Shown piece by piece: positions 47,581 to 59,164 of a DNA stretch of 64,000 nucleotides. Positions within the stretch are counted from its first letter, which is position 1. Each line of letters opens with the position of its first letter. This stretch comes from Blastocystis hominis (taxonomy: Eukaryota; Sar; Bigyra; Opalinata; Blastocystidae): positions 186,001-250,000 of the forward strand of contig NW_013171824.1 of the NCBI RefSeq assembly GCF_000151665.1, in the 5' to 3' direction. The position numbers and the translations under genes are program-made. The notes under the pieces were generated by a model, which was not told where the DNA came from, made no database searches, and was given only the letters and a program-made list of their open reading frames with translations.

Positions 47581-50222
47581 TTAATCATAACACACCCATC
47601 GCATGGGTACAACTACCGATGACGTTGGATTCTGACACTGCCACGTAATCATTGCATTGATGCAGAAGTTGGTCGATGGAAGCACTACATCCTTACCACT
47701 GCCTCGCGCCATCCTACCGAAATAACTCACATCCGTCTGAAGCGGACAGCCGTTCGCACAGTTGATCGTCAGGGTTACGGGGGTTGCCGGCGTGCTCGTC
47801 GTCTGTCTCTGCTGGAAGTTCACCGTCACTCTACGCCTCACTGCATCGCTCTATTCCTACTGAGACACCCTGCACAGACCCAAGTCGCTGTTAATCGTCG
47901 AGGGCAGCACTAAATACTCCGTTCCGTTAATGGTCTCCAGCATCAGATTGTTGTTCATCGAGAACGCATCGGCTTCCAGAATCCGCTGGTCCAACACCAG
48001 CGAGCCTACCGGTCCCGTCGCTCCCGTCGCTCCAGTAATACCCGTAATACCGGTGATTCCAGTGATACCCGTCGCTCCAGGCTCACCAGAGGGTCCCTGC
48101 GCACCCTGTGGACCCGGCTCACCCGAAGGACCTTCCGGACCGGTGGCTCCCGGCTCACCAGAGGGTCCCTGCGGTCCCGAAGGACCGGAAGGACCGGTCG
48201 GTCCAGTCGGTCCAGTCGGTCCAGTCGGTCCCACGCTTCCCTGAATACCCGGCTCACCTGACGGACCTTGCGCTCCCGGCTCACCGGAGGGTCCTTGCGG
48301 TCCAGTCGGTCCGGTCATTCCGCGCGCGCCCTGCACGCCCTGCTGTCCTTCCGGTCCAGTAACACCCGTCATTCCAGTCATTCCCGGCTCACCCGAGGGT
48401 CCAGGCTCTCCGCTCGGACCCGGCTCACCGGAGGGTCCTTCAGGTCCATGCGGTCCAGTGGGTCCGGTCGGACCAACATCGCCGCGCACGCCAGAAGGTC
48501 CGGTGGGTCCGGTGGGTCCGGTGGGTCCCTTCATTCCAGTGGGTCCAGTGGGTCCAGTAGCGCCGGTAGCGCCGGGCGGACAGTCCTGGCAGGGCGTAGG
48601 GCGCGGGTCGTCCGTGGGAGGACAGGGCGGAAGCGTGGTGGGGATGGTGGTGGTGGGGCAGGGCGGCAACGTGGGCGGCACCGACGTGGTGGGACCCTGC
48701 GTGGGAGGACACGTCGGCGGAGGACGCGTCGTGGGCGGCTCCGTGGGAACGTCAGTGGGCGTTTTCGTGGGCGGTTCCGTGGGCGTTTCAGTGGGCGTTT
48801 CAGTGGGAGGCTTGGTGGTAGGAGCTTCGGTAGGAGGCTGAGTGGTGGGCGCTTTGGTGGGAGGCTTGGTGGTGGGGGTTTCGGTGGGAGGAAGCGTGGT
48901 GGGGGGTCGGGTAGGCGGTACGGTGGTGGGCGCTTCGGTAGGGGGCAGCGTAGTGGGGGGCTGGGTGGTTGGAGGAGGCGTGGTGGGGGTGATGGGCTCG
49001 CAGAACTCGGAGAAGACGAGCTTTCCCTTGAGACACTGATAGCCCTGCGGGACAGGAGCGATGGCGACGGTGCTGTCGACGCACATGGCGTAGTTGTCGG
49101 TGCAGGAGTAATCGTTGCGCGTTCCATCCGCATTCACGCAGAGCAGATCGCAGAAATCGCACTTCGTGTTGGGGAGAATCACATCGCAGGTCGTGGCCAG
49201 CACGAAGCCCTTATCCTTGCATTTGTAGTTCTGCGGAGGACGCTGCGGAATCGTCGAATAGCCGTCCAGACACTCCCGATAATAGTCCGTGGCCTCGCCT
49301 TCCGCCGCGACGAATCCGAACTCCGTCACGCACTGGATTCCCACGAAGCTGCACCGATGGATCGGCGCCAGACACAAGCAGTTCACGCAGCTGCGGATCT
49401 CGCCCGTGCTGCAGATGAAGCCCTGGTCCACCTTCATCACCGGCGACAAAACCCCGTCCACACAGCGGCGATACTGTTCCACGCACACGTCCTCCGTGAA
49501 GATGCCCGTCGGCGAGATGCACCGAATTCCATCGAACGAGCACGTGCCATCTCCCGCGGGGGGCTCCAAACCGGAGTCCGGCACGCCGCGGCCATTGTAG
49601 CATTGCACACCAGGTCCCACGGGGAAGGGATAGGAAATAACGCCCCCTTCGCAGGTCACGTAGTAGTCGGTGTAGGCGTCGTTGACGATTTGGCCCTCGT
49701 TGGTGACGCAGGCGGCTCCGGTGAAGGAGCAGCTGTTCGAAGGACAATCCGAAGACAGAATGAGCTGGTTGTTGTAGCAGCTGTAGCCGTCTTGGGGTCA
49801 GAGAGAGACAGAGAACGTACCTTGCGTGCCGATGATGTTCGTGGTCTTTCCGTTCTCGCACTCTTGGTAGTAGTTGGTGCACTGCGTCGTGATGACGTTC
49901 TCATCGCCATCCACACAACGAATGCCCGTGAAGGAGCAGTCGTTGCCACCACGCTGGTTGCACGTAGCGGCGTTCACCTGCACGCCACGGTAGCAGTAGG
50001 TTCCAATAGCCACTTCCTGAGGGGCGTCCCACTCGCCATAATTACACTGGCGGAAATAACGAGTACACTCTGTGAGGGATATCTGCCCTACGACAGTAGA
50101 GCACACGACTTCATTTTGGATACATCCTAGGATTACACGCTTTACACAACTCTACCAGTTAGGTCTTCTGCACATATCATCGGAAGCGCTAATAAGAGAG
50201 CAGCGATGATTTCTCTTAACAT
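47581..50222 (-). CDS. Secreted collagen-like protein with cysteine-rich N-terminal modules
   Basis: Exons 50222-50156, 50126-49821, 49790-47861 and 47830-47581 sum to 2553 bases, 850 residues. Signal peptide [18 protein letters not shown]. Five or six Cys-rich modules of ~60 residues follow (pattern CSFTGIRCV...[15 protein letters not shown]..., CSFVGIQCV...), similar in spacing to chitin-binding peritrophin domains. Then a mucin-like Pro/Thr stalk ([11 protein letters not shown] repeats), about 60 uninterrupted Gly-X-Y triplets (GPTGPTG, GEPGPSG), and a small C-terminal domain with paired Cys. Likely a cell-surface or coat fibre. GPT-rich collagen with no hydroxyproline machinery visible resembles bacterial and phage collagens. 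Genomic TAA. Confidence 0.9.
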
Positions 50223-50518
50223 TCTCGTTCAATATTATGAGATAGAATAAGAAGTCTTGTCAAACCTGCTTCGTTGAAAAAGGAACGAAGAAACTCATTG
50301 CTTCGTAATAGAATCAATCAAATATAATTAAATATTTCACCAAATAGTTCCTTTGCCTTCATTCAAGTACTTGACTTTGATAAAGCCACCCATTTGCCTC
50401 CTTGTCACTTTACTGAATAATTTACAAATCTTTTATACGATTTTGGTGTGCAACCCTTTATTTGGAAACGAAACTCCCTATGCTCTAAGGCCAGAAATCG
50501 TCTTTTATTCAGTGTATC
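50223..50518. promoter_or_regulatory. Divergent promoter region, collagen-like gene and ESF1
   Basis: About 300 AT-rich bases between two divergent start codons. No shared motif I can name. Confidence 0.5.
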
Positions 50519-52589
50519 ATGCCGAAACCCACCAAGGGAGCAAAGGAGTCGAGAAAACGTGCCATGAAGAAGGCTATTGAGAAAGATGAGCGTTTCTCAC
50601 AGAAAGCGTATGATCCCGTATGCCATTTGCATGCTTTTGAACTTGATAGCGTTTCAAACCTATTAAAACTGAACAGAAAAAGGAGGTGATTGATGATCGC
50701 TTCAAATTCCAAAAGAAAACTGCCGATGGTATAATACGCAGTTTGTAATTTATGTTGTAGGAGCAACAACGTTTGAAGATGAAGAGACCAACGATCTTGC
50801 TATGCTTCGAGTATTTTTGTATCGTTTAGTGAATTGCCTAGTTAATGGCGCGTGGAGAGATCGAAATGCCTGAGAGCTCAAGTGATGAGGAGGACTCGGA
50901 GTTGTTAAACGAGTCGAAGGAGCAAGTGGAAGTAGAAGAAGCAGGCGAACACGCAGAGGCAGTCGAAGACGAAGAGCCTGAAGAAGTGGTAGGAATGGTT
51001 TTGTTTGAATCGATTTTGTGTAGATTGAAGATGGAGACGCCACTCGCCGCCTTGCCTGCGTCAATCTCAATTGGGACATCATCTCCGTCAAATCTTTAAA
51101 AAAGTATGTAACACTCAGGCTGTCGACATCCTCTCGGTGGTTCGTTCCTTCTGTCAAGGCGGCTCCGTCTACTCGGTAACCATCTACCCTTCCGAATACG
51201 GCAAAAAGCGCATGGTACGGTGAAACTCCCCTCTTTTACCCAGGCGGAAGAAGAAAAATACGGTCCGGAAGGACGCATCGTGGATGCGCAGGCAGACTTC
51301 TCGGATGACGCATCCGACGTCGAGGACGACGAGGAAAAAATCAACGAGGACCGTAGGAGGAGAGAATCAAGCATGATGCATTTCAGGTCTTCGAAAATAC
51401 GAGCGGGACCGTCTTCGGTACTATTTCGCGGTGATTGACTGCGATAACAAGTTCACGGCGCAATCGATCTACGACCAAACGGATGGCACGGAATTCATGG
51501 TGGGGGTGCGTGTTTAGTGGAGTGAAGCGCAGCGCACGGGGAGCGTGATGGACCTGCGGTTCATCCCGGACGACATGCAGTTCGACAGTGCGTCGGCGAA
51601 GGAGCGAGCGACGTTCGTTCCGGAGAACTACGCGCCGTCGGTGACGAGTTTTAACGACGTGAACAGCCACAGCAACGTGAAGCTGAGTTGGGACGGCGAG
51701 GACAAGCGGCGCGAGAACGAGCTGGTGAAAGGAAGGTCGTCGAAGAAGAACGAGAAGGGAGAGATCGATTACTCGCAGTATTTGGCGTCGTCGGATGAAA
51801 GCGAGGAAGAAGAGGACGAGGAGGGCGAAGTGGGAGCAGAGAGGGACCGTGAGGGATAGAGAGAAAGCGTGAGGGAGCGGTATAGAGCGTTGCTGAAGGG
51901 AGAGGAGCAGAGCGAAGAAGAAGAAGAAGAAGAAGAAGAAGAGGAAGGAGACGCGGATATAACGTTCATTCCGGGTTTGAAGGCGAATTTGACGAAGGCG
52001 TTGGAGGAGAAGGAGAAGGAAAGGGAGAAGGAAAGGGAGGAGAAGAGTCTGAGCGTGTATGATCAGTATCGAAAGCGACTGCGAGAGAAACGGAAGGAGA
52101 AGTGCGCGTTGGAGGGAGGATTTGAGAAGTAGAGGAAAGAAAATCGAAGAAGAAGAAGAAAAAGAAGAAAAGGAGGAGGACGAGAAATTGTTTGCGGGGC
52201 TGGAAGAGAAGAAGGGGAAGAAATCGAGGAAGGAGAAACGGAAGGAGAAGCTGGATGCGGAGAAGGAGAAGCAGAAAGAGAAGGAGAAAGCGGAGCTGGA
52301 GCTGCTGATGATCGACGAAACGGGGGAGAAGAAGCGAGAAGACTTCGATATGGTGGAGATGAAGCAGAGTTTGAAGAAGAAGGGAAAGAAGCGAGCGACG
52401 AAGGAGGACGATTTTGAAGTAGGAGAGAAGGGAAGCGATGAATGGTAGATCGATTTGAACGATAATCGGTTTGAAGCCTTGGTGAAGAACGACGATTTCG
52501 GAATTGATGTGACCAATCCCGCGTTTGTGAAGACCAAGCAGATGGAGAAGCTGGTGAATGAGGTGACCAAGCGACGGAGAAAGGAATAG
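50519..52589 (+). CDS. ESF1: ESF1 pre-rRNA processing protein
   Basis: Nucleolar protein for 18S rRNA maturation. The N-terminus (MPKPTKGAKESR, then DPRFKPIKTEQKKEVIDDRFK) matches the ESF1 opening. The central domain has LNWDIISVKSL, VTIYPSEYGKKRM, RYYFAVIDCDNKFTAQSIYDQTDG and MDLRFIPDDMQFD. The C-terminal half is long Glu/Lys coiled coil with many poly-Glu runs, ending in the conserved FALVK-like block (NRFEALVKNDDFGIDVTNPAF) and KRRRKE. About ten short introns; the first (32 bases) follows AYDP. Stop is a genomic TAG (52587-52589). Its octamer (52610-52617) overlaps a reverse octamer used by the convergent neighbour. Confidence 0.9.
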
Positions 52590-52609
52590 TGGATTGTGGA
52601 TTTAGAGAG

Positions 52610-52624
52610 TGTTTGTTGCAAACA
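52610..52624. terminator. Two-sided polyadenylation element TGTTTGTTGCAAACA
   Basis: An inverted-repeat-like 15-mer. Plus strand gives TGTTTGTT (52610-52617) for ESF1; minus strand gives TGTTTGCA (52624-52617) for the convergent gene, at T plus four bases. Confidence 0.75.
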
Positions 52625-52628
52625 GAGG

Positions 52629-53624
52629 ACGGGACAACCGCACCAAACGGGATTTTCTCAAAGTCGGGGATCGAATTGAGGTCGAGAGAGAACGGGTTTT
52701 GCATCGGAGAAGGAGGTTGGTACGGCACGGTCATAAAGCCGTATGGAGGATTCCTCGGGGGTAGCGTTGGGGGTAGCGTTGGGAATAGTTTATTGGATTG
52801 AATGGGATTGACTGGAGGTGGTAATGGGAGTGGGGGCAGATCGTCATATTGCGCTGGATTCACAGGTAGCGTTGGTGGATATTTAGATTGAGGGAGATAT
52901 ATCGGTGGTGTTGGTGTTGGTGTTGATGTTGGTGTTGATGTAGAATAATAGGAAGCCTGATTCATTGAGTTAGATAGCGAACGAATGGAATAGTTTGATG
53001 AATTAAGGGTATGCGCTGTTTCGGTCGTCAGAGAGGGTGCTCCAGAAGTATAACTCCCATTTAGAGGTCTTTCGAATGCACTCTCGCCATAAGATGATTG
53101 ACTCTTGGAAAGAAAACCTTGAGTACTATGGCTCCTATCCATTTTCTGAGAACTGGACAAGAATGTGCCATTCATCCTATCATTTCTATTGATGTGTGGA
53201 AACGAATTGAAGGTTGTTTGATCTCTGTTAACTGTCTGTTGTCTTTTCTGTACTTTCCTATCAATGAACGATCCCAAATAATATCATACAAACTGTTCGT
53301 AAATGCTGATTCTCCAAATAGAGACCGCTTCTCGTTGATGAAAGCATCTATCTGTGGTTTCAGAATCTATTTATAATAAAGGAAAAGCCGGCATACTTCG
53401 TATTTTATCTTATCATCATTGGAAATCCGACCCTCATCTAGCTGTCTCTGAAACTCCGTGTCCAACTTTTGGATTTCGGATACCAAAGTCGCAAAATCAC
53501 GGCTGCTTCGTTTACTTCGCTCTTTTAGGGAATAGTAGCAATTACTTATTCTAGTTATCAACGAATCGTTGGCTTGATTTCTATATCCATGTGAAGAAAA
53601 TAAGTCACTTTTTGACCCAAACAT
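52629..53624 (-). CDS. Hypothetical protein, N-terminal coiled coil and proline-rich tail
   Basis: Exons 53624-53397, 53366-53290 and 53257-52629 sum to 934 bases, one more than a multiple of three, so the frame ends on a lone T (52629) followed by CCTC and TGTTTGCA. The predicted protein has 311 residues. Residues 1-110 look helical (YYSLKERSKRSSRDFATLVSEIQKLDTEF); the middle is Ser/Asn-rich with LxKSQSSYGES; the last 90 are proline-rich (PPLPLPPPVNP, PTLPPTLPP) and end GAVVP. No family recognised. Proline clusters suggest SH3- or profilin-type binding. An ORF reading further left is read-through antisense to ESF1. Confidence 0.75.
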
Positions 53625-53865
53625 TCATAGATAAAATAGAACCATAACAAGTTATTCTGAAAAATCCCAGATTTTGGGCAACACCATCCAAATTTGAATA
53701 TTTCTATTCGATTTTTGGCCAATTAGAGTGAATTCGTATATACTTATCATTCTAGTCAGATTGAATAGAAAAGCGTCATTTCTATTATTCAAGGTACATG
53801 ATAACCCGATACATTTATCATTAGATTATTCAATACATAAATAAGCAAATATAAAAGTATCAGAA

Positions 53866-54915
53866 ATGAACTCAAAGGATTTAGTTGCGTCTATCGGTTT
53901 AAAGGAAAGAACCTCTAAAAAGCGTTCTCTGGATGAAGAAATTGATGGTAGTGGTGTTTTGTTTCGGTGTCTTGTAGAATTTCTTTCAAAACGAAAACGA
54001 CCTGTTCAACCGGTAAAAGAGGAATCTGCGACAACTAGTTGGCAAAAGAAACGAGAATCGATTTTAAAGACTTTAAACACTCTCTCTGGAACTCCCATAA
54101 TAAAAGTGACAAAGCCGGTGAAAGAAGATAAAAAGCCAGAGAAAATTGAATTTAATCGAGAAACACTTGAGATGAACCTTCAATTGATGAAAGGTGAGTT
54201 ACCGCGTATTTACTCGGATTTACTAAAACGCTTCTCGATGGCCGATTTGTTTTTGGAGAGTAACTTCCCTCGTTTAACACGTATTACCGATTTGGACCAT
54301 TACTTGGTGATGTCCCAATGTAAAATGAACTTTTTGGAGCGCCATGTGGAGCATATTGTTTATTTCTATGGGCTTCATGAATCTGAAGACCCCAAGATTC
54401 ATCCCTACATTCTCGGAAGGACAAAGCCTCGTATGGTGACAGAAAAATCTATATTGCTCATGAAGCTTCCTAACGGCGATGTTTCTACGACTCCGACGAC
54501 TCCGGACAGCTCTACCACATCGTTCCAGGGAAGTGCTCGAAATCTAAATGAAGTCTTTGAAGATATGAAATCAAAGCGAAAACCACGGCATGACCTAAAA
54601 GAGCGAAAAGAGCAGCTGAAGAATCATTTGAATGAGTATGTAGAAGAGAAATATAGCGAATACTTGGAGAAAACGGGAACCAAGCGACCCTCATCAGGCC
54701 GCGCGAGTTCCTTTACGATGAGCGAGCTAGGCGAAATGCCTGCGGGTGAAATTCCGCCTCCCATCATATTTCATCAGAAGACAGCACGTGAATCTCTGGC
54801 TGAGTTCAAAAAGGATGTGGATAAGGCTGTGAGTGAGCACAAGCTGTCTCCTCTTTCTCCTATTAAAAGCAAAAAGTTTAATACACACCTGGATATTGAT
54901 TTAGACTCCTTGTGA
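53866..54915 (+). CDS. CDT1-like replication licensing factor
   Basis: CDT1 loads the MCM helicase at origins. The block LPRIYSDLLKRFSMADLFLE...RLTRITDLDHYLV...ERHVEHIVYFYGL resembles the geminin-binding/CDT1 winged-helix domain (LP..Y..L...F...+.......T...I.......F...HL.Q+). A Ser/Thr-rich linker with several SP/TP sites and a C-terminal basic segment follow. A 30-base GT-AG intron (53948-53977) lies near residue 28; it is a multiple of three with no stop, so the unspliced and spliced messages both encode protein (349 or 339 residues). TGA at 54913-54915; T54913 lies four bases before TATTTGTT, a one-base variant of the octamer. Confidence 0.68.
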   Translation: MNSKDLVASIGLKERTSKKRSLDEEIDGSGVLFRCLVEFLSKRKRPVQPVKEESATTSWQKKRESILKTLNTLSGTPIIKVTKPVKEDKKPEKIEFNRETLEMNLQLMKGELPRIYSDLLKRFSMADLFLESNFPRLTRITDLDHYLVMSQCKMNFLERHVEHIVYFYGLHESEDPKIHPYILGRTKPRMVTEKSILLMKLPNGDVSTTPTTPDSSTTSFQGSARNLNEVFEDMKSKRKPRHDLKERKEQLKNHLNEYVEEKYSEYLEKTGTKRPSSGRASSFTMSELGEMPAGEIPPPIIFHQKTARESLAEFKKDVDKAVSEHKLSPLSPIKSKKFNTHLDIDLDSL

Positions 54916-54925
54916 TATATTTGTT

Positions 54926-55104
54926 ATCATAAACTTTTATTCTTAGTTCAATTGGTGGAGTTCTCTGTCATTTTATGTATACCCTATATAGATCTAGGGA
55001 AGATATAGCAGTTATTCTGCCTTTCGTAGATGAACTAGAAGTTGGGGTAGTTCCTTGGATGAAATTTATTGGTTGGACTCCGAGACTTCTCTAATGTTAT
55101 AGGG
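54926..55104. other. Spacer between CDT1-like and RhoGAP genes
   Basis: Short AT-rich spacer, nothing recognisable. Confidence 0.45.
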
Positions 55105-56837
55105 ATGTCCAAGCGCGGATATCCTGTAATTTTGCTTGACTTATCATTGCTTTTCACTCCGGAAAAGGAAGACTATTCTACAGATTTTTCCATCTTTGTG
55201 AAAGTACTGGTTCGGGTAAATGCTTCATGCTAGATTCTCAGTGGTTATAGCAATGGTTTTGAAGTACTTGTGCTAGGGGATATTATCCCTTGTATAAAAC
55301 TAGGGTACAGATCGGTCTTGTTTCTTTTTGTAGAGACTTTGGTTTTTTCAAAAAACTTTATGAGCTTCTATCTGCAGACATTGTTTGTAGTACAAAGGCA
55401 ATGTATTGCTTGGTTTTTGATGTAATTTCCAGTTGGGTTTGGAAGCCTTGTCTCCGTTTTCATCTCTTTATGATCTACGCTCGTTCTTTCATCCCACTGA
55501 AATCGTTTTTAAAAGTATCCTATCTATCCTCTCTGGAGATGATTCAAGTACTCTCTCTTTTCTCTCTTTTTTATCCATAGAACTCTATTTCTCCATCTCT
55601 TTCCATCTCTCTCACCCACGATTTTCGCATTTTCATCGTACTCTCTCTCGCCTCCCTTCTCCTCAGCTCACTCACTCCACCAATCCCGCTCTTCTTTCTA
55701 TTCCTCCTCCTTCTTCTTCTTCTCCTCCTCTTTATTCTGCTTCTCCTTCTCCTTCTCCTCCTCCGCGCCATCTTTCCTCTTCTCCGCCTCTCTCTCCACT
55801 CTCCTCTCATTCTCTATCTCCACACTCGCTCCCCTCTCGCTCTCCCCCTTCTTTCCATTCTCGCTCTCGCTCCTCCCTCTCTTCCCCCACGCGCCACCCC
55901 TCTTTTCCCACTCGCTCGCCTCATCTCGACCCCTCCATCCGTTTCAGCCGCTCCACTCGCTCCTCTCGCTCTCTCCGCTGCAGCCTCGCCACACACTCCA
56001 CGCGATCGAACCGGTCCAATCGATCGAACCGGTCCAATCGATCCAATCGGTCCAATCGGTCCAATCGGCAGGCGATTTGGATCCACAGTCCGCAGCAGGA
56101 TTGGGCAGCCAAGCGGGCTTCCGCGGAGGAGACCTGGATTATGCCGCCGTTGGCCATGCAGTGCGATGAAACGCATGTTGCCGCGTTTCTTCGCATCGCC
56201 TGCCAGTTTGTGCGTGATTATGGAATGGGTAGAACCGCGGGGATGGGCTAATCGGTAGAAGTGGAGGGGATTTTTCGGCGGAACGGGGAATTGGAGGTCA
56301 GCGAGGAAATCATGCACAGCGTAGTGAACGGAACTCTATTAGAAGAGTGCGTTTCAACGAGTGAGCATGATATTCTTTGTGTCTGTCACGCAATAAAAGT
56401 GGGTATTTTTGGAATGGCTAAAAAGCAGCTTTATTTACAAGAAATCCATCTGGTCCCTTACAGTTGCTATCCCCAAATCGAATCCATTCAGGCATTGACC
56501 GAATTCGGGGAGATTTCTGCGCATATAACCGAAACGTTGAGTCTGCTAAATGCAGATCAATTTCACACGCTGAAGTACGTTATCGAGTTCTTCAGAGATG
56601 TGGAAACATATAGTTCGTTTAATAAAATGAACCGTTTGAGTGAAGGAAGAGTGTGACGTAGATAACAATCTATTAACTTGTGTCATCCTTTGCATTCTTC
56701 CGAATGAACCAAACATGAGAGGAACGTCAGCATTGCAGTTTGGAAAGCGAGCCAAGTTTCTAAGTACTCTCATACGACATACGGAGTTGTTCGCGGTCGT
56801 AGAAAAGGACTCGAAGGAGCGAGAGTTCGTTCGTTAA
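55105..56837 (+). CDS. RhoGAP-domain protein
   Basis: Turns off Rho-family GTPases. The C-terminal ~180 residues are a RhoGAP domain: EVEGIFRRNG (catalytic arginine finger in GIFR), a middle helix region, LNADQFHTLKYVIEFF, NKMN and NLLTCVILCILPNEP. Introns at ~56229-56258, 56400-56429 and 56629-56656 are clear. Upstream a Ser/Pro/Arg low-complexity stretch (repeated SNRSNRSNR, encoded by GGTCCAATC-type words) precedes it. Further 5', plausible exons (MSKRGYPVILLDLS, SGYSNGFEVLVLGD, FGFFKKLYELLSADI, LRSFFHPTEIVFKSIL) suggest a second domain, but one joint needs a ~20-base intron, so the start is tentative. Genomic TAA; variant octamer TGTTTGGT downstream. Confidence 0.72.
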
Positions 56838-57382
56838 AAAAGTGTTTGGTATCGTAGTTGATAATTGTGAGCATTGCTTATCGAAGTGAATCGATGCTTC
56901 TACTGAGTTTGCTTGCTGCGCATTCATTCTTATATTGGTAAATCGATCTTTGGGAAATTGTTGATTGTTTGTTGTGAGATGGATGAATGAATAAACAAAC
57001 AAACAATTTATAGACCTGCAAGAGATGAATGAATACAAAGTGTTTCTTGAAGGGTACAAAACCGATTCACACAAACAGTCTTTGTAAGTCAATACACAGT
57101 CATTCATGTAAGCAAGCAATCCGAATTCATTTCTTCTTTTCATTCATTCATTCATTCATTCATTCATTCATTCATGCATTCATGCAATCAGTCAGATGTA
57201 AAGTTTTGTATTTTCACATTTTGGAACTTTTGGAAGAACTGACGAAGCACTCTCGAGCATTCTACACATCACACAAATGCATTAAACAGACTCGGAGCAA
57301 GCGAAACAACGCAGAGCTGAGCAAAAACATCTTTATGAATCACAAGCTGATTCAGATTGATAATCGACGGGAAATCTAGAAG
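56838..57382. other. Spacer with ATTC repeats
   Basis: About 545 bases. Contains a (CATT)n run at ~57141-57180. A plus-strand ORF here has no support. Nothing else seen. Confidence 0.55.
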
Positions 57383-59124
57383 CTAACACCAATCAAACAC
57401 AGCTCTACCATTGATCCGAATGTCATAGATGTTATAGAATACAACTTCGCCGAGCTCAATGAAAGAGAGCGATGGCAGATAGAGCATTTGGACGGTCAAC
57501 GATCCTCGCGTTCTGCCGTGGTTCCCATAGAAACTGGCAAACCCAGCAGAGAAAGTCAGGAGATTTGGGAGTTCTTTGGGTTCAGAGAAAACGAAAAAAG
57601 GATTTACCAACTAAAGAAACAACATACACATTGTGGAAGCTTTGACATCCGATCTCAACCCTTTCCAGTTTTGGAAGGTTTTCTAATCGGAACTCCTCCG
57701 CCCAGTAAAAGCAGAACGAACTATCCTGGTCGCCTACGCGGTCGGGTACGACTTTCCCTATGATTAAAGTCTGAAACTGGGGGAGATCTAATTCAAAACC
57801 GATGAATAAGGCAGATACTTGTAAGTGAAAACTGTAGGAATGAGGAGAAGGATCCGCAGCCACAACAAAACATTACAAGCTGCGGACATCGATTGATTTG
57901 AAAGATAGATTGATAGCGAGAATTGGCCGGGTGATTCCCGTTGATTGGAGTGTTGGTGGTGCGATTAAACGTAGTGAAACTGTCTTCCAGAATCGTCACT
58001 TTTCTCAATGAAGGAAGGTCTTCAATCTGGAAAAAGGTGACATTTTTGCAGCAATTCGATCCAATGGAGATCGTCTCAATGCAAGGCGCGTTTGAAAGAA
58101 CGAAACGCTGAATTTCTTTAGAATTACAAGCATTATTTCCAATTTTCATATTGCGGATGTTCATATTGATCACTTCGAGTCCATCAACAACCCGAATGGA
58201 AGCAATCGACCTTCCATCGAACTTCAAATTACTGCTGTATCCATTGCTGTCCATCTCCATGGACCACAGCAACTTCCCCTGTTCCCAAAATCCACACATC
58301 TTTGCCACTCCGTATTGATAAAACAACGTTCCCTTTCCATTTCGCTTATTGTTTGCGTATTGCCCATGAAACGTGAGCACTCCATTCAAATATTCTCTTC
58401 CCTCTCCTTCTCTGGGGAATCCCTCAACCAAACTATCCTTGTAGTTTCCGACATAAACAAGCGTTTGATCGCTTCCATATTCGTACATAATATCTGCCTC
58501 GAATTTCTTTGTTATATTTACAATGACATTGCTCTCGTGAGTCCCGTAATAGTGCAAAACCCCATTTTTATATTCCGCGCCCCATCCCTCTCTTTCAAGC
58601 GTTTGCTCATCAAAACCGCCTCGATAGAGCAACTCTCCTTTTTCGGATCTCTTTACGAGAATGATCGAATCGGGAGAACATTCAATATAGTTCAGCAGAT
58701 CGGGTTGATTGTGCTCATATAGCAATTCCGCGATCACGCAACCGTCATGATAAATTGCTCCCATTCCCTCCAGCTTATCATTTACAAAATTCCCTCGAAA
58801 TAAGAGTTCTCCCCAACTATTGTACAGCAAACCCTTTCCGTTCTTTAAATGATTTTTCCATTCGCAAACCAAATACTCATGTTCATGATTTCCCTTGTAT
58901 ATTTCCTTTCCCTTGCCATCTTGCGTGTCAGGATCGTCAAACTTTATCTCCTTTACAGTATAATTAATGGGATAAGTAAAACTAACTTCAGTTCCATTTA
59001 TAATTTGCGCAAAACCAAGAGAAGGCAAAAAGGGTCGATCACTGAATGATTCCGCTTGATTTGAATCAATAGACAATTCATCATCTAGATTACTAAATAC
59101 TGGATAAGGTATTTGTTCACCCAT
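57383..59124 (-). CDS. MORN-like repeat plus BspA-type leucine-rich repeat protein (copy 2)
   Basis: Exons 59124-57819, 57787-57608 and 57573-57383 sum to 1677 bases, 558 residues. It has the same architecture as 32120-33932: MORN-like units first (LLYNSWGELLFRGNFVNDKLEG, LVYVGNYKDSLVEG, LTFHGQYANNKRNGKG), then LRRs (IRNMKIGNNACNS, IETISIGSNCCKN, LRKVTILEDSF, LPKLERVEIG, LPSLSFIELGEV). Introns again fall just before LPxL motifs. No signal peptide or membrane anchor seen. BspA-type LRRs are common on surface proteins of gut protists, but this one looks cytosolic, perhaps under the membrane. Genomic TAG. Confidence 0.85.
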
Positions 59125-59164
59125 TAAAATAATATGCCATTTAAGTTTTGTGCAAAGAAGAAAA

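Noticed and set aside
48268-50130. A 620-codon plus-strand ORF rich in Arg, Ser and Gly
   Set aside because: It is the exact antisense of the collagen-like gene; its composition mirrors Gly-X-Y and Pro/Thr codons, and it has no splice or 3' signals.
51383-52621. A 412-codon minus-strand ORF rich in Phe, Ser and Leu
   Set aside because: Antisense of the Glu/Lys-rich ESF1 gene; poly-Glu codons read as Phe/Leu/Ser on the other strand.
52063-53277. Minus-strand ORF continuing past the proline-rich protein into ESF1
   Set aside because: Only its right part (to 52629) is real; frame sum and octamer place the stop there, the rest is antisense read-through.
55990-56062. CRISPR-like repeat of GGTCCAATC units
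   Set aside because: A low-complexity coding stretch (SNR repeats) in frame with the RhoGAP exon.
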